From contig JADMXW010000021.1 in assembly GCA_015548865.1 (NCBI GenBank), positions 35,273 through 99,272 of the forward strand: 64,000 nucleotides of DNA, given 5' to 3'. The notes under the pieces are model-generated. The model was not told where the DNA came from, made no database searches, and worked only from the letters and a program-made list of their open reading frames with translations. The stretch comes from Serratia marcescens (GTDB lineage Bacteria; Pseudomonadota; Gammaproteobacteria; Enterobacterales; Enterobacteriaceae). Shown piece by piece: positions 40,812 through 52,532 of this stretch; the first letter of the stretch is position 1; each line of letters starts with the position of its first letter. Position numbers and translations under genes: made by a program.

Positions 40812-41309
40812 TTATTTAACCTGTTTCAGCACATCAGCCGTAATGTCTTTCGCATTACCCACATAGGCAACAGCGTTAGCGTCAATCACGATATCGTAGC
40901 CGTCTTTGCTGGCAACGTTTTTAATGGCATCCTGAATGCGGCTCAGGATCTTGTTACGTTCCTCCATCTGACGACGGCGGTTATCTTGTTCAAACGCCTG
41001 TGCCTTGTTGGAGAACTGCTCACGCTGCGCCATCAGATCGTTTTCTGCTTTGCTGCGATCGCTTGCTTTCATGGTAGAACCATCACGCTGCAATTTTTGC
41101 ATTTTGGTTTGCAGATCGCCTTCCATTTTCTGTAATTCGGAAGCGCGTCCTTTAAACTCGTTTTCCAACTGCTTGGCAACGGTTTCACGCTGCGGCAACT
41201 GCTGGAAAATGCTGGCAACGTTAACAACGGCAATCTTGTCGGCCGCTTGAACGCTGGCAGATGCTGCCAAAGCTAAACCTAGGCCTGCGGCACACAACCA
41301 CTTTTTCAC
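40812..41309 (-). CDS. skp: Periplasmic chaperone Skp
   Basis: Skp is a jellyfish-shaped trimer that holds unfolded outer-membrane proteins for BamA. The GTG at 41309 (AGGAG seven bases upstream) gives 165 residues with signal peptide [19 protein letters not shown] cut after VQA. The mature part has [15 protein letters not shown] at the base and long Gln/Lys/Glu-rich arms. The ORF opens 11 codons upstream without a ribosome binding site. Downstream of bamA, separated by an ERIC-like repeat. Confidence 0.96.
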   Translation of the reverse strand: MKKWLCAAGLGLALAASASVQAADKIAVVNVASIFQQLPQRETVAKQLENEFKGRASELQKMEGDLQTKMQKLQRDGSTMKASDRSKAENDLMAQREQFSNKAQAFEQDNRRRQMEERNKILSRIQDAIKNVASKDGYDIVIDANAVAYVGNAKDITADVLKQVK

Positions 41310-41407
41310 GTTATTACTCCTCAACCTGATCTTTTTTATCACACATTAACTTGCATAGGGCCCTGGGTCAGCGCATGGCGCGCGTTACCAGAGCCCTATA
41401 CTTCATA

Positions 41408-41533
41408 TATACCCTTCGTACTTCAGGTTGCAGACACGTTGGCTACATCGCTCACCCGAATCACTTACCAAAGTAAACTCATCAGGACTCCCTCGTTTAC
41501 CGCCTTCCTTCAACCCGAATGCGTTAGGGTATA
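41408..41533. repeat. ERIC-like repeat between bamA and skp
   Basis: A 126-base element bounded by TATACCC and GGGTATA, with the ERIC core CTCACCCGAATCACTTAC, then GTAAACTCATCAGGACTCCC, read on the plus strand. Full-length ERIC is about 127 bases. It lies inside the essential bamA-skp operon. Confidence 0.85.
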
Positions 41534-41555
41534 GATAAGACTCGCTGTCGTTACA

Positions 41556-43982
41556 TTACCAAGTTTTACCAATGTTAAACTGGAACTGTTCCGATTTGTC
41601 GCCTGGATAATCTTTTAACGGTTGGGCATAGGAGAACACTAATGGCCCAAGCGGAGACATCCACTGTACCGCTAAACCGGCAGACATACGGATATTGCCA
41701 GGTTCGCTGTAATCTGGCACACCCGCAGCCAACGTTTTGTCCGTATTCTTCCAGTTGGTATCCCATACTGTCCCCGCATCCACAAACAGCGAGGTGCGCA
41801 GCGAACTGGCATATTTATCACTGGCAAACGGCGTCGGCAGGATCAATTCCGCACTGGCTACCGCCATGGCGTTACCGCCCACTGCATCATCCGAGTTCTC
41901 TACCGGACACGCAGAATAACTGCCTGGCAACGGCGTTGCACACCGGTAGTAGGCTGCTTTCGGGCCAATGGTATTCGACTGGAAGCCACGTACTGTACTG
42001 GAACCACCGGCATAGAAGTTATCGTAGAACGGTACATCCTTGCTGCCGATACCATCCGCATAACCGGCACGCGCACGGCCCATCAACACCCAGTGGTGGT
42101 TTTCGCTCAACGGATAGTAAGTCGCTGAATCAAAGGTCAGCTTGTAGTATTCGTTGTCAGAACCCGGCACCGTAACCTTGGCGTTAAAGCTGGCACGGCT
42201 CCCTTCCGTCGGGAAGAAGCCACGGTCCAGACTATTGTAGACCCAGCCAGCATTAAGGAAGAAATCATTCGCGCTAAAATCGGCACTGGAATGGTTACCT
42301 GATTCTACAACTGGCGGGTTAACACCAACCGAGTCCAGATAACGCCACATCGCCACCTGCGGTGCCATATCCGATACATCGTTATGCACGTAGTCCAACC
42401 CCAGACGCAACGAGTTATTCTCGTTGATCGGGAAACCTAACGTTGTACCTACACCATAGCTGCGATTGGTATAATCAGAAAGTTCAGCATCATAAGCTTT
42501 GAAGTCGTTATAGAAAATACGACCGCCGAGACTGACGCCATCTACAGTAAAGTAGGGGTTGGTCATCGACAGTTCGACATACGTCTGGTAGCTGTTTTTG
42601 GTGCCGCTGATGCCAACCGAGTTACCGGTACCCAGCCAGTTATCCTGCTGAACACCAGCCTGGAAACTGACGCCGCTTTCCGTACCGAAGCCAATACCGA
42701 AGTTCAACGTACCGGTATTACGCTCTTTCACCTTATAGGTGACATCCACCTGATCGGGGGTGCCCGGTACACGCTGGGTTTCAACATCAACGCTTTCAAA
42801 ATAGCCAAGACGGTTGAGACGCTCTTTACCCTGCTCGACCAGATCGTTGCCCAACCACGCCCCTTCCATCTGTCGCATTTCGCGACGCAATACGGAATCT
42901 TTAGAGGTATCGTTGCCTTCGAAACGCACACGACGCACTGAGAAGCGGTTACCTGCATCAACGTTGATATTGAGCTTGACGGTTTTATCTCCGTCACTGA
43001 TTTCAGGCTGGGTCGCCACACGCGGATAAGCGTAGCCATAACGGCCCAGCAGCTTTTTGATATCCTCTTCCATGCGTGTGACTTTGGCGCCATTGTAAAG
43101 CTCACCGGGGTTAACTTTCGTCAGCCCTTCAATCTCAGCTGAGTGACCAGCCAAATTACCGCGCACCGTCACACCAGAAAGCTTGTACTGATCGCCTTCA
43201 GTGATGTTGATGGTAATGTAGATGCCTTTTTTGTCGGGCGTCAGGCTCACCTGAGTGGAATCAATATTAAAACGTGCATAGCCGCGATCAAGATAGAAAC
43301 TGCGCAGCGTCTCCAGATCACCAGAGAGCTTCTGTTTCTGATATTTACGATCGCCAACGACGTTCCACCAGGGCACGTCATCGCGCAGTTGGAATTGAGC
43401 GATCAATTCATCTGAGCTGAAGGCTTTATTGCCAACAATGTTGATTTGCTGGATTTGCGCGGACACCCCTTCAGTAAAGACCAGTTTGAGGTCAACACGA
43501 TTGCGGGGCAACGGTGTCACAACCGCCTTCACGGATGCACTGTATTTACCAACGCTATAGTAAAAATCCTCCAGCCCTTTCTCGATAGAAGAGAGTGTAG
43601 TGCGGTCCAACGCTTCGCCAACGCGCACACTGGAAGCTTCCAGGTTTTCTTTTAGCATCTCATCTTTGACGGCTTTGTTACCGGAGAATGTGATGCTGGC
43701 GATGGTGGGCCGTTCTTTTACCTGCACAATCAAGGTTTCACCGTCACGCAGAACCCGGACATCCTCGAAGTTTCCGGTCGCGAACAGAGCACGGATGGTA
43801 TTCCCGATATCGTCATCGCTGACGGTATCGCCAACACGGACAGGCATGCTGAGTAGTGCCGCACCGACAGCAACACGCTGCAAGCCCTCGAAATGAATAT
43901 CCTTCACCACGAATCCGTCTGCACCGTATACGGTGGCGCTGCTGAACAGCAGCGACGCTATGAGCAACTTTTTCATCGCCAT
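41556..43982 (-). CDS. bamA: Outer-membrane protein assembly factor BamA
   Basis: BamA is the central subunit that folds beta-barrels into the outer membrane. The 808-residue precursor starts [20 protein letters not shown] (signal cut after YG). It has five POTRA domains (about 21-420; [20 protein letters not shown] opens the first) and a 16-strand barrel. The conserved loop-6 motif VRGF lies in [16 protein letters not shown], and the end is FQFNIGKTW. An extracellular loop contains a close Cys pair ([16 protein letters not shown]), shorter than in E. coli. Confidence 0.99.
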   Translation of the reverse strand: MAMKKLLIASLLFSSATVYGADGFVVKDIHFEGLQRVAVGAALLSMPVRVGDTVSDDDIGNTIRALFATGNFEDVRVLRDGETLIVQVKERPTIASITFSGNKAVKDEMLKENLEASSVRVGEALDRTTLSSIEKGLEDFYYSVGKYSASVKAVVTPLPRNRVDLKLVFTEGVSAQIQQINIVGNKAFSSDELIAQFQLRDDVPWWNVVGDRKYQKQKLSGDLETLRSFYLDRGYARFNIDSTQVSLTPDKKGIYITINITEGDQYKLSGVTVRGNLAGHSAEIEGLTKVNPGELYNGAKVTRMEEDIKKLLGRYGYAYPRVATQPEISDGDKTVKLNINVDAGNRFSVRRVRFEGNDTSKDSVLRREMRQMEGAWLGNDLVEQGKERLNRLGYFESVDVETQRVPGTPDQVDVTYKVKERNTGTLNFGIGFGTESGVSFQAGVQQDNWLGTGNSVGISGTKNSYQTYVELSMTNPYFTVDGVSLGGRIFYNDFKAYDAELSDYTNRSYGVGTTLGFPINENNSLRLGLDYVHNDVSDMAPQVAMWRYLDSVGVNPPVVESGNHSSADFSANDFFLNAGWVYNSLDRGFFPTEGSRASFNAKVTVPGSDNEYYKLTFDSATYYPLSENHHWVLMGRARAGYADGIGSKDVPFYDNFYAGGSSTVRGFQSNTIGPKAAYYRCATPLPGSYSACPVENSDDAVGGNAMAVASAELILPTPFASDKYASSLRTSLFVDAGTVWDTNWKNTDKTLAAGVPDYSEPGNIRMSAGLAVQWMSPLGPLVFSYAQPLKDYPGDKSEQFQFNIGKTW

Positions 43983-44017
43983 CGTTGTTATGCGTTTTTC
44001 CTAACCTACTCCCCCGC

Positions 44018-45370
44018 CTACAGGCGAGAGAAATCATTAAAAAGTGCGAGCCCCATTAACAGCATCAACACCACGGTGCCGATACGATAACAAAAGTCCT
44101 GCACACGCTCAGAAACCGGCCTGCCTTTCAATTTCTCGACCAGCAGAAAGAGCAGGTGTCCACCATCCAAAACCGGTAGCGGGAACAAATTGATAATGCC
44201 CAGATTTACACTGATTAATGCCAAAAACATCAGATAATAAATCAGCCCGTAGTCCGCCGACATACCGGCCCCCTGAGCAATCGAGATTGGCCCACTCAGG
44301 TTGTTGAGCTTAACATCGCCTGTTATCAGTTTTCCCAGCATACTGACGGTTAGCCGCATCAGTTGCCAGGTTTTATCCGCAGCTTGATAAATTGCACTGA
44401 ACGGCCCGTATTGTCGCACCGTCCTGTACTCTTCGGGCAGCGGAATGACCTTAGGTACCACCCCTGCGAACCCTTCAACCCTACCGCCAGCCGTTTTACT
44501 GTCCGGCGTCAAGATTAGAGAGAGTGTTTCACCATTTCGTTCAATGTCCAGCGCGATATCTACATCAGGGTTATCACGAACCGTACTGGCAAACACAGAC
44601 CAGCGCGTCAACGGTTGCCCATCGACTTTAACGATCCTGTCCCCGACTTGCAAACCCGCTTTTTGCGCCGCAGATCCCTCCTGAATTTGCGTCAATACCG
44701 CATCTATCTGCGGCATGCGCGGCACCATCCCTAATGAAGAAGCGGGATCTTGCTTTTCTGGGTTGAATTGCCAATCACGTAAATCCAGAGTTTTACGCAC
44801 AACAGCCGAAGAACCGAGCGGTGCAACATCAATCGTCACACTGTTATCGCCGATCTTACCTATCAGCGTTAAACGTGCCGTGTCCCAGTCAGGCGTTTCG
44901 ATACCGTCAACAGCTTTTAGTTCCATACCTGGCGACATTTGTGCCATAGCAGCAATAGAGTTGGGCACTATTTCACCGACGACTGGCCGTACTCCTGGTA
45001 CACCAATGATAAACACCAACCAGTAGGCAACAACCGCAAACAGAAAATTAGCTATCGGCCCCGCACTAACAATGGCAGCACGTTGCCAGACAGTTTTGCG
45101 GTTGAAAGAGAGATGATGCTGTTCCGGCGAGACGGTATCCACTCGCTCGTCAAGCATTTTGACATACCCACCCAGTGGGATTAGGGCAATAACAAACTCT
45201 GTGCCCAGCCGGTCACGCCAACGCCATAGTGCTTTGCCAAAGCCAACAGAAAAACGCTCAACCTTAACCCCACAGCGACGAGCGACCCAGAAGTGACCAA
45301 ATTCATGCACGGTGATTAATACACCCAGTGCAACAACAAATGCAGCCAAACTCCAAAGGACATTCATCAT
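44018..45370 (-). CDS. rseP: Site-2 zinc metalloprotease RseP
   Basis: RseP cuts RseA within the membrane after DegS and so releases sigma-E, and it also clears signal peptides. The 450-residue inner-membrane protein has the zinc motif HEFGH (His22, Glu23, His26) in the first membrane helix, two PDZ domains (about 115-290) and the third zinc ligand in [14 protein letters not shown] near residue 400. Same length as E. coli RseP. Sits upstream of bamA, whose expression sigma-E controls. Confidence 0.98.
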   Translation of the reverse strand: MMNVLWSLAAFVVALGVLITVHEFGHFWVARRCGVKVERFSVGFGKALWRWRDRLGTEFVIALIPLGGYVKMLDERVDTVSPEQHHLSFNRKTVWQRAAIVSAGPIANFLFAVVAYWLVFIIGVPGVRPVVGEIVPNSIAAMAQMSPGMELKAVDGIETPDWDTARLTLIGKIGDNSVTIDVAPLGSSAVVRKTLDLRDWQFNPEKQDPASSLGMVPRMPQIDAVLTQIQEGSAAQKAGLQVGDRIVKVDGQPLTRWSVFASTVRDNPDVDIALDIERNGETLSLILTPDSKTAGGRVEGFAGVVPKVIPLPEEYRTVRQYGPFSAIYQAADKTWQLMRLTVSMLGKLITGDVKLNNLSGPISIAQGAGMSADYGLIYYLMFLALISVNLGIINLFPLPVLDGGHLLFLLVEKLKGRPVSERVQDFCYRIGTVVLMLLMGLALFNDFSRL

Positions 45371-45383
45371 CAGTCAGGTCATC

Positions 45384-46241
45384 CTAAACCGTTTTAAATA
45401 CTAAAAATATCAGACAGGCAAACACCGGGATCGCCGCAGTCAGACTATCAATGCGATCTAGCACGCCACCATGTCCAGGAATGAGATGGCTGCTGTCTTT
45501 AATACCCGCTTCCCGTTTGAACATGCTTTCAGTCAAATCGCCCAGCACCGATGCCAGCGCAGCAATCACAGAACAGATGACCAGCGTATAAGGTGCAACC
45601 CCTAAAGGCGCATAGGCGCTAAACAGCAGAGAGATGAGCGCCGAGGTCGCTAATCCTCCAATAAACCCCTCCCAAGTTTTACCCGGAGACACTTTAGGAG
45701 CCAGTTTGTGCTTACCAAACAATTTGCCGAACATGTACGCACCGCTGTCAGCGCCCCAAACCAACAACATCACGTACAGCAACCACCAAGCACCGAAGAA
45801 GGGATCGCTATCATAATGGTGCTGCCGCAAAGCAACCATACCCCAGAAGAAAGGAACGATGGTCAGCACACCAAACAACAAACGCAACGCTTTAGAACCA
45901 CGCCACAGACCTGCCGAGCCTGGATAGGAGAGCACGAGCAATAACGCGGCACACCACCACACCAATGACACCCACAACGAAATGCGGATAGGCAGTAAGT
46001 ACACCGAATAGTGATAGTTAGGCAAAGACAGCGCCATCAAAGCCAATAACGCGCCACAAATAAAGGCAAGAGACAGGCGCTGAGCAGAAGAACCTAACCC
46101 AGCGAATTGTCCCCACTCCCATGCAGCCAGCATGCAAACGCCGAGCGTCACAAGGGCAAAGCCCCCCGGTGGCAGCATAAATAACGCCGCAATCACCAGC
46201 GGAATCAAAATCAAGGCAGTAATCAATCGATACTTCAGCAC
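45384..46241 (-). CDS. cdsA: Phosphatidate cytidylyltransferase
   Basis: CdsA makes CDP-diacylglycerol from phosphatidate and CTP. The 285-residue protein has eight or so membrane helices and the family signature, seen as SMFKREAGIKDSSHLIPGHG followed by GVLDRIDS. E. coli CdsA has 285 residues. Gaps to uppS and rseP are 9 and 13 bases, so one transcript. Confidence 0.98.
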   Translation of the reverse strand: MLKYRLITALILIPLVIAALFMLPPGGFALVTLGVCMLAAWEWGQFAGLGSSAQRLSLAFICGALLALMALSLPNYHYSVYLLPIRISLWVSLVWWCAALLLVLSYPGSAGLWRGSKALRLLFGVLTIVPFFWGMVALRQHHYDSDPFFGAWWLLYVMLLVWGADSGAYMFGKLFGKHKLAPKVSPGKTWEGFIGGLATSALISLLFSAYAPLGVAPYTLVICSVIAALASVLGDLTESMFKREAGIKDSSHLIPGHGGVLDRIDSLTAAIPVFACLIFLVFKTV

Positions 46242-46250
46242 ACCTTCCCC

Positions 46251-47012
46251 CTATGATGCTTCAGCATCGGAAGGTGCGGTTCCCCCGAAGCGCCGTTCGC
46301 GTTGAGCAAATGCATTCATCGCACCTTCAAAATCGTGTTCATCGAAATCAGGCCAAAGCACATCGGTAAAGTAAAGCTCAGCGTAGGCAATCTGCCATAA
46401 CAAAAAATTACTGATGCGGTGTTCTCCCCCCGTCCTGATGACCAAATCAACCGGTGTCTGATCGCTCAAGCAAAGGGTATGGGACAATGAATCTTCGTCG
46501 ATAGTACCTGGGCGGAGCGTGCCTTCTTGCACCTGCTCAGCGAGTTGTCTGATGCCCTGAATAATATCCCAACGTCCGCCATAATTCGCGGCAATATTCA
46601 GTATTAATCCTGGATTATTTTTTGTCAGTTCTTCGGAACGGTAGATTCGTTCTTGTAAACGCGGGCTGAAACGACTGATATCACCAATGATACGCAACCG
46701 AACACCATGTTTGTGCAAACTTTTGACTTCACTATCCAGCGCACGAACAAACAGCTCCATCAGCGCTTTCACTTCTTGCGCTGGTCGGTTCCAGTTTTCA
46801 CTGCTAAAAGCGTACAGCGTCAAAGCATCCAGCCGATGGCTTACCGCAAAGCTCACCGCCCGCCGTACCGCTTTAACGCCAGCCTGATGTCCGAAAACGC
46901 GCAACTTACCGCGATTTTTCGCCCAACGGCCATTACCATCCATGATGATTGCGACATGCCGGGGCCCGATTTCGGGTGGCGTAATGGGTGTTTGTTGATT
47001 ATCCGACGGCAT
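46251..47012 (-). CDS. uppS: Undecaprenyl diphosphate synthase
   Basis: UppS (IspU) builds the C55 carrier lipid for peptidoglycan and O-antigen. The 253-residue cis-prenyltransferase has the catalytic Asp25 in [17 protein letters not shown], then [10 protein letters not shown] and [19 protein letters not shown], ending with the substrate-binding block [12 protein letters not shown]. Starts the uppS-cdsA-rseP-bamA series. Confidence 0.98.
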   Translation of the reverse strand: MPSDNQQTPITPPEIGPRHVAIIMDGNGRWAKNRGKLRVFGHQAGVKAVRRAVSFAVSHRLDALTLYAFSSENWNRPAQEVKALMELFVRALDSEVKSLHKHGVRLRIIGDISRFSPRLQERIYRSEELTKNNPGLILNIAANYGGRWDIIQGIRQLAEQVQEGTLRPGTIDEDSLSHTLCLSDQTPVDLVIRTGGEHRISNFLLWQIAYAELYFTDVLWPDFDEHDFEGAMNAFAQRERRFGGTAPSDAEAS

Positions 47013-47074
47013 AACGCGAACTTAATTTCCTCAAGTAAGAAAACAATCCATCCCTAACATCAGACCCGTTAGCA

Positions 47075-47102
47075 CAAAAAAGCCGTGAACGAGCACGGCT
47101 TT
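47075..47102 (-). terminator. dxr terminator
   Basis: AAAGCCGTG, six bases, CACGGCTTTTTT read leftward, in the 206-base gap after dxr. It separates dxr from the uppS transcript. Confidence 0.85.
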
Positions 47103-47218
47103 ACGTCCCTTGCCAGTATCCTCGCACTGACTTTCGACGCGAATGGCGCAGACTATATCACCTTGATCCCACATGAACAAATTGTGCTGTAGCATTCGAG
47201 CTCAGGAAGCACCCTTTG

Positions 47219-48412
47219 TCAGTGGTAATAGGCTAACGCTTGCATGCCCTTCTCACGAGCCCAACGATCAATAGCCAACACATCCTCAACTGACTCCGGC
47301 TCAGGGCAGGAAAGCTGAGCCATCACACGTTGATTCAATGAAGCAATATCGGTGAAACGAATTTTGCCGCGCAAAAAAGCATCAACGGCAATTTCATTGG
47401 CACCATTCAGCGCCGTCGTTGCCGACTGTCCCTGATTACACGCATCAATCGCCAGCTGCAAACAGGGATAACGCGTCATATCCGGCTCGCTGAACGTCAG
47501 CATGCCAAGGCGCATAAAATCCAACGGTTCTACATTAGAGATAACCCTTTGCGGATAGGCCATCGCATGAGCAATCGGCGTGCGCATATCTGGCGTTCCA
47601 AGCTGCGCCAGTACACTGCCATCGCGATAACGCACCATAGAATGAATAACGGACTGCGGATGGATAATCACTTCCATCTGTCGTGCTGACGCGTTAAACA
47701 ACCAGCGCGCCTCAATATACTCGAGTCCTTTGTTCATCATGGTGGCTGAATCCACAGAAATCTTCCGTCCCATGGACCAGTTTGGATGGGCACACGCCTG
47801 ATCTGGCGTCATCGCCGCCAGTGCCGAGAGCGGCGTTTCACGAAAAGGCCCGCCTGAACCGGTCAGGACAATACGCTCTACACCATGATCCGCCAATGAA
47901 GCGTAACCTAATTGACGTTGAATGTGCTCAGGTAAACTCTGAAAAATTGCGTTGTGCTCACTGTCTATTGGCAACAGTTGCGCGCCGTATTGTGCAACAG
48001 CGTTCATAAACAATCGGCCACAGGTTACCAGAGACTCTTTGTTAGCCAACAACACCTGCTTACCGGCCTTAATGGCCGCTAATGTCGGCAGCAGTCCCGC
48101 CGCACCCACAATCGCAGCCATCACCTGGTCAACGCCATCTAGCGCCGCCAACTCACACGCAGCCTGCTCTCCTGCCAGCACCTCAGTGCGGCATCCTGCG
48201 GCCATTAACCGTTCGCGTAATAATGTTGCTGCGGTGGGATCAGACATGGAAGCGTAGGCAGGCTGAAATTGCAGGCATTGTGCCAGCATCACATCAACGT
48301 TACGCCCAGCCGCCAGAGCGGTGATGGCAAATTTATCCGGATTGGCCTTAACCACAGCCAGCGTGCTAACACCAATAGATCCGGTTGAGCCGAGGATCGT
48401 CAGTTGCTTCAT
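47219..48412 (-). CDS. dxr: 1-deoxy-D-xylulose 5-phosphate reductoisomerase
   Basis: Dxr (IspC) converts DXP to MEP with NADPH, the committed step of the MEP isoprenoid pathway that feeds uppS next door. The 397-residue protein begins [20 protein letters not shown] (nucleotide-binding loop). The active-site metal region has [13 protein letters not shown] and [32 protein letters not shown] follows. Length close to E. coli (398). Confidence 0.98.
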   Translation of the reverse strand: MKQLTILGSTGSIGVSTLAVVKANPDKFAITALAAGRNVDVMLAQCLQFQPAYASMSDPTAATLLRERLMAAGCRTEVLAGEQAACELAALDGVDQVMAAIVGAAGLLPTLAAIKAGKQVLLANKESLVTCGRLFMNAVAQYGAQLLPIDSEHNAIFQSLPEHIQRQLGYASLADHGVERIVLTGSGGPFRETPLSALAAMTPDQACAHPNWSMGRKISVDSATMMNKGLEYIEARWLFNASARQMEVIIHPQSVIHSMVRYRDGSVLAQLGTPDMRTPIAHAMAYPQRVISNVEPLDFMRLGMLTFSEPDMTRYPCLQLAIDACNQGQSATTALNGANEIAVDAFLRGKIRFTDIASLNQRVMAQLSCPEPESVEDVLAIDRWAREKGMQALAYYH

Positions 48413-48465
48413 GAAATTGCTCTAAAAAATAAAGCGCCGCCAAGAGTGATTCTGGCTGGCGCTTT

Positions 48466-48661
48466 TATACCCGTCATACTTCACGTTGCAGATGCGTTGG
48501 CTGCGCTCACTCACCCGAATCACTTACCTGAGTAAGCTCATCGGGATTCACTCACTTGCCGCATTACGAGACTCATCAATGAGTCTCGCCCTAAAGGGCC
48601 AGCGCAAGCGCTGTTCAAAACGTTAACGTTTTGTCCTGCAACGCGAATTATTTAGGGTATA
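48466..48661. repeat. ERIC-like repeat interrupted by a second repeat, between frr and dxr
   Basis: The outer ends TATACCC and GGGTATA and the core CTCACCCGAATCACTTACC, GTAAGCTCATCGGGATTCAC match ERIC closely. Total length is 196 bases instead of about 126. The excess is one block at 48563-48634, placed between TTGCCGC and CCTGCAAC, which are adjoining parts of the intact copy at 41408. Confidence 0.85.
48563..48634. repeat. Four-hairpin repeat element nested in ERIC
   Basis: Four consecutive palindromes without gaps: CGAGACTCAT/ATGAGTCTCG (48567-48588), GCCCT/AGGGC (48588-48599), CAGCGC/GCGCTG (48600-48613) and CAAAACGTT/AACGTTTTG (48616-48633). The reverse complement has the same order of hairpins as the element at the right window edge, with different stem sequences. 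Confidence 0.75.
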
Positions 48662-48674
48662 CATTGGAAGCCGA

Positions 48675-49232
48675 TTAAAACTCCATCAGCTCATTTTCTT
48701 TTTCTGCCAGTGCGACATCAACTTTTTTGATATAGGCATCAGTCAGTTTTTGCACTTCATCCTGTGCACGGCGTTCTTCGTCCTCGCTGATCGCTTTATC
48801 TTTCAACAGCGCTTTCAGCTTGTCATTCGCATCACGGCGCACGTTACGCACGGATATACGACCTTGTTCTGCTTCACCACGCACTACCTTAGTCAAGTCT
48901 TTGCGGCGCTCTTCGGTCAATGGCGGCAGTGGAACACGGATTACCGCGCCAGCAGAGGACGGGTTCAACCCGAGATCGGATGCCATGATCGCTTTTTCAA
49001 CAGCCGGACCCAAGGTGCGGTCAAATACCGTGATCGCCAAAGTGCGAGTGTCTTCAACCACAATGTTCGCCACTTGACGCAGCGGTGTGGCAGAACCGTA
49101 ATATTCTACCTGGATTCCGTCCAGCAGGCTCGGTGAAGCGCGGCCAGTACGTACTCTACTAATTTGGTGCTTAAACGCTTCTACACATTTTTCCATGCGT
49201 GTATCAGCATCTTTTCTGATGTCATTAATCAC
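48675..49232 (-). CDS. frr: Ribosome recycling factor
   Basis: RRF splits post-termination ribosomes with EF-G. Taking the GTG at 49232 (AGGG eight bases upstream) gives 185 residues, the E. coli length, starting with [19 protein letters not shown]. Signature blocks are [17 protein letters not shown] and [15 protein letters not shown]. The frame is open for 38 codons upstream, but these show no family similarity. The 222-base gap to pyrH has no other recognisable element. Confidence 0.97.
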   Translation of the reverse strand: MINDIRKDADTRMEKCVEAFKHQISRVRTGRASPSLLDGIQVEYYGSATPLRQVANIVVEDTRTLAITVFDRTLGPAVEKAIMASDLGLNPSSAGAVIRVPLPPLTEERRKDLTKVVRGEAEQGRISVRNVRRDANDKLKALLKDKAISEDEERRAQDEVQKLTDAYIKKVDVALAEKENELMEF

Positions 49233-49454
49233 GTTGCGGACCCTTGAATACTGGTTGCCAGACAGATTTTCCCCTGCGTTTTCCCATGACAAATAGGCAC
49301 ATGAAAAAAGCAGACAGGGATGCATGCAGCAAACCCGATAAATCATTGATGCTTGCGCCGATAAACCGACGCAGCACGTTATCTATTTGTATCACTCAGA
49401 TCAGGCGATACCACCAAGATCAGGATAGTACCTTATTTTTCGGTATACCCGTTA

Positions 49455-50180
49455 TTACTTAGTGATCAAGGTACCCTCTTTTTCACCCATGACCACACGG
49501 CGCAATGCGCCGGGTTTATTCATGTTGAATACGCGGATCGGCAAATTGTGATCGCGAGCCAGGGTAAAGGCAGCCAAATCCATCACTTTCAATTCACGTT
49601 CGAGAACGTCCTGGTAGGTTAACGTCTCATGGAGCGTCGCGTTGGGATCTTTGACCGGATCGGCAGAAAAAACACCATCTACTTTGGTGGCTTTCAGCAC
49701 CACATCAGCTTCAATCTCAATGCCACGCAGACAAGCAGCGGAATCCGTAGTGAAGAACGGGTTACCGGTACCTGCAGAGAAAATAACCACACGGTTATTG
49801 CGCAACAGGCTGATCGCTTCGGCCCAGCTGTAGTTGTCGCACACGCCGTTGAGCGGAATCGCTGACATCAGGCGCGCGTTCACATAGGCTCGGTGCAGCG
49901 CATCGCGCATCGCCAAGCCATTCATAACGGTGGCCAACATCCCCATGTGATCGCCCACTACGCGATTCATTCCGGCCTGTGCCAGACCGGCACCGCGGAA
50001 CAGGTTGCCACCACCGATAACGACGCCGACCTGAATGCCCAGCTCAACAAGTTCTTTAATTTCCTGAGCCATGCGATCCAGAATGCTCGCATCAATACCA
50101 AAACCTTCGGCTCCTTGTAATGCTTCGCCACTCAGCTTAAGCAGGATACGTTGATATACGGGTTTTGCGTTGGTTGCCAT
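49455..50180 (-). CDS. pyrH: Uridylate kinase
   Basis: PyrH phosphorylates UMP to UDP; hexameric amino-acid-kinase fold. 241 residues as in E. coli, starting [36 protein letters not shown] and the uridylate site [13 protein letters not shown] are present. Followed by frr and preceded by tsf-rpsB, the standard order. Confidence 0.98.
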   Translation of the reverse strand: MATNAKPVYQRILLKLSGEALQGAEGFGIDASILDRMAQEIKELVELGIQVGVVIGGGNLFRGAGLAQAGMNRVVGDHMGMLATVMNGLAMRDALHRAYVNARLMSAIPLNGVCDNYSWAEAISLLRNNRVVIFSAGTGNPFFTTDSAACLRGIEIEADVVLKATKVDGVFSADPVKDPNATLHETLTYQDVLERELKVMDLAAFTLARDHNLPIRVFNMNKPGALRRVVMGEKEGTLITK

Positions 50181-50318
50181 GGTGTTGTTGTCCTAACGGG
50201 CTATCGTCGTAATGGGAATGTGATTACTATCACGCCTTAATATCTCAGACTGCGTGCGTCATCAAACCGACGCATAAATGCGCAGCAGCAATAAAACGTG
50301 TTGAAAATTTTGGCTGGG

Positions 50319-50425
50319 TATACCCTACATCATTCGAATGACTGTCAGACAGTAAGCGAAGTTTACTCAGAGATGCGCTCCGAGTGAACGCAGCTTATGC
50401 CGCTGCACATGAAGTATGACGGGTA
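50319..50425. repeat. Diverged ERIC-like repeat between pyrH and tsf
   Basis: Ends TATACCCTACATCATTCGAA and CATGAAGTATGACGGGTA match the ERIC-like family; 107 bases with a diverged centre. Confidence 0.7.
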
Positions 50426-50426
50426 C

Positions 50427-50459
50427 AAAAAGGAACCGCCAATTGGCGGCTCCTTTTTT
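50427..50459. terminator. Two-way terminator after tsf
   Basis: GGAGCCGCC, AATT, GGCGGTTCC read leftward (one G-U pair) with A-run and T-run on the two sides. It ends rpsB-tsf transcription just after the tsf stop. Confidence 0.85.
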
Positions 50460-50464
50460 ACATC

Positions 50465-51322
50465 TTAAGACTGCTTGCTCATCGCGGCGACTTCAGCAGC
50501 GAAGTCAACTTCGGCTTTCTCAATGCCTTCACCCACTTCGAAACGGATGAAGCTGATGACGTCAGCTTTGTGCTCTTTCAGCAGATCGCCAACAGTTTTG
50601 TTAGGATCCATCACGAAGTGCTGACCGGTCAGAGAGATTTCACCGGTGAATTTACGCATACGGCCTTCGACCATTTTTTCTGCGATTTCACGCGGTTTGC
50701 CAGACTGCATGGCGATGTCTAACTGAATCTGGTGCTCACGAGCAACCACATCAGCCGGAACGTCTTCAGCTTTAACATATTCAGGTTTGCTGGCAGCAAT
50801 GTGCATGGCAATGTGCTTGATCAGCTCTTCGTCAGCGCCTTTGGCAGCGACTAATACGCCGATACGCGCACCGTGCAGGTAAGCACCCAGCGCGTCGCCT
50901 TCCTGAATGGAGATGCGACGAATATTGATGTTTTCACCAATTTTCGCAACCAGCGCAGTACGCTGCTCTTCGAATTTCGCTTTCAAGACTTCAACGTCAG
51001 CGATACGTTCGTTCAACGCAGCCGTTGCAACTTCTTCGCCGAAAGCTTTGAAACCAGCATCTTTAGCAACGAAGTCAGTTTCGCAGTTCAGTTCAACGAT
51101 GACACCGTATTTGCCGTCAGCCGCGATCTTGGTCAGAATTACACCTTCAGCAGCAACACGGCCTGCTTTTTTCGCAGCTTTCGCCTGGCCAGACTTACGC
51201 ATGTTATCGATAGCAAGTTCGATATCACCGTTAGCTTCAACCAGCGCTTTCTTGCATTCCATCATGCCAGCGCCAGTACGCTCGCGCAGTTCTTTTACCA
51301 GGGCAGCGGTAATTTCAGCCAT
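50465..51322 (-). CDS. tsf: Elongation factor Ts
   Basis: EF-Ts exchanges GDP for GTP on EF-Tu. The 285-residue protein (E. coli 283) begins with the UBA-like domain [20 protein letters not shown] and the EF-Tu contact motif ETDFVAKD around residue 80, followed by core and dimerisation domains. Acidic, highly expressed codon use. Downstream of rpsB with an attenuator between. Confidence 0.99.
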   Translation of the reverse strand: MAEITAALVKELRERTGAGMMECKKALVEANGDIELAIDNMRKSGQAKAAKKAGRVAAEGVILTKIAADGKYGVIVELNCETDFVAKDAGFKAFGEEVATAALNERIADVEVLKAKFEEQRTALVAKIGENINIRRISIQEGDALGAYLHGARIGVLVAAKGADEELIKHIAMHIAASKPEYVKAEDVPADVVAREHQIQLDIAMQSGKPREIAEKMVEGRMRKFTGEISLTGQHFVMDPNKTVGDLLKEHKADVISFIRFEVGEGIEKAEVDFAAEVAAMSKQS

Positions 51323-51359
51323 TATCTTTTCCTCGGTTATCTCGTGGGAGATAAGTAAA

Positions 51360-51380
51360 AGGGGGCCATAAAGGCCCCCT
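51360..51380 (-). terminator. Attenuator between rpsB and tsf
   Basis: AGGGGGCC, five bases, GGCCCCCT read leftward and followed by TTTTA. In E. coli a similar partial terminator lowers tsf relative to rpsB. Confidence 0.7.
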
Positions 51381-51432
51381 AACCAACATATGTCAATACC
51401 TGGTTAATAAGGGCTCGACGGAGCCTGCCTTA

Positions 51433-52345
<913 letters not shown>

Positions 52346-52351
52346 GCGCGC

Positions 52352-52381
52352 TTTATACCATAAAGTCCCTACAGAAACCAA
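52352..52381 (-). promoter_or_regulatory. rpsB promoter
   Basis: Leftward -35 TTGGTT at 52376-52381, 18-base spacer, -10 TATAAA at 52352-52357, then a GC-rich discriminator GCGCGCC, typical of growth-rate-controlled ribosomal promoters. Confidence 0.7.
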
Positions 52382-52532
52382 CATTTGTTGCACCCTTTGC
52401 CCGATTTTCTCCTGACTTACCGCCACTGAGCCTAAATGGGGATTTGGCACCACCCGTCAGGGCTGATAACATAAGTGGTTAGTGAGTAACCTTAAATTCG
52501 TCGACTGCTTCGACACCTGCGGACAATTTTGC

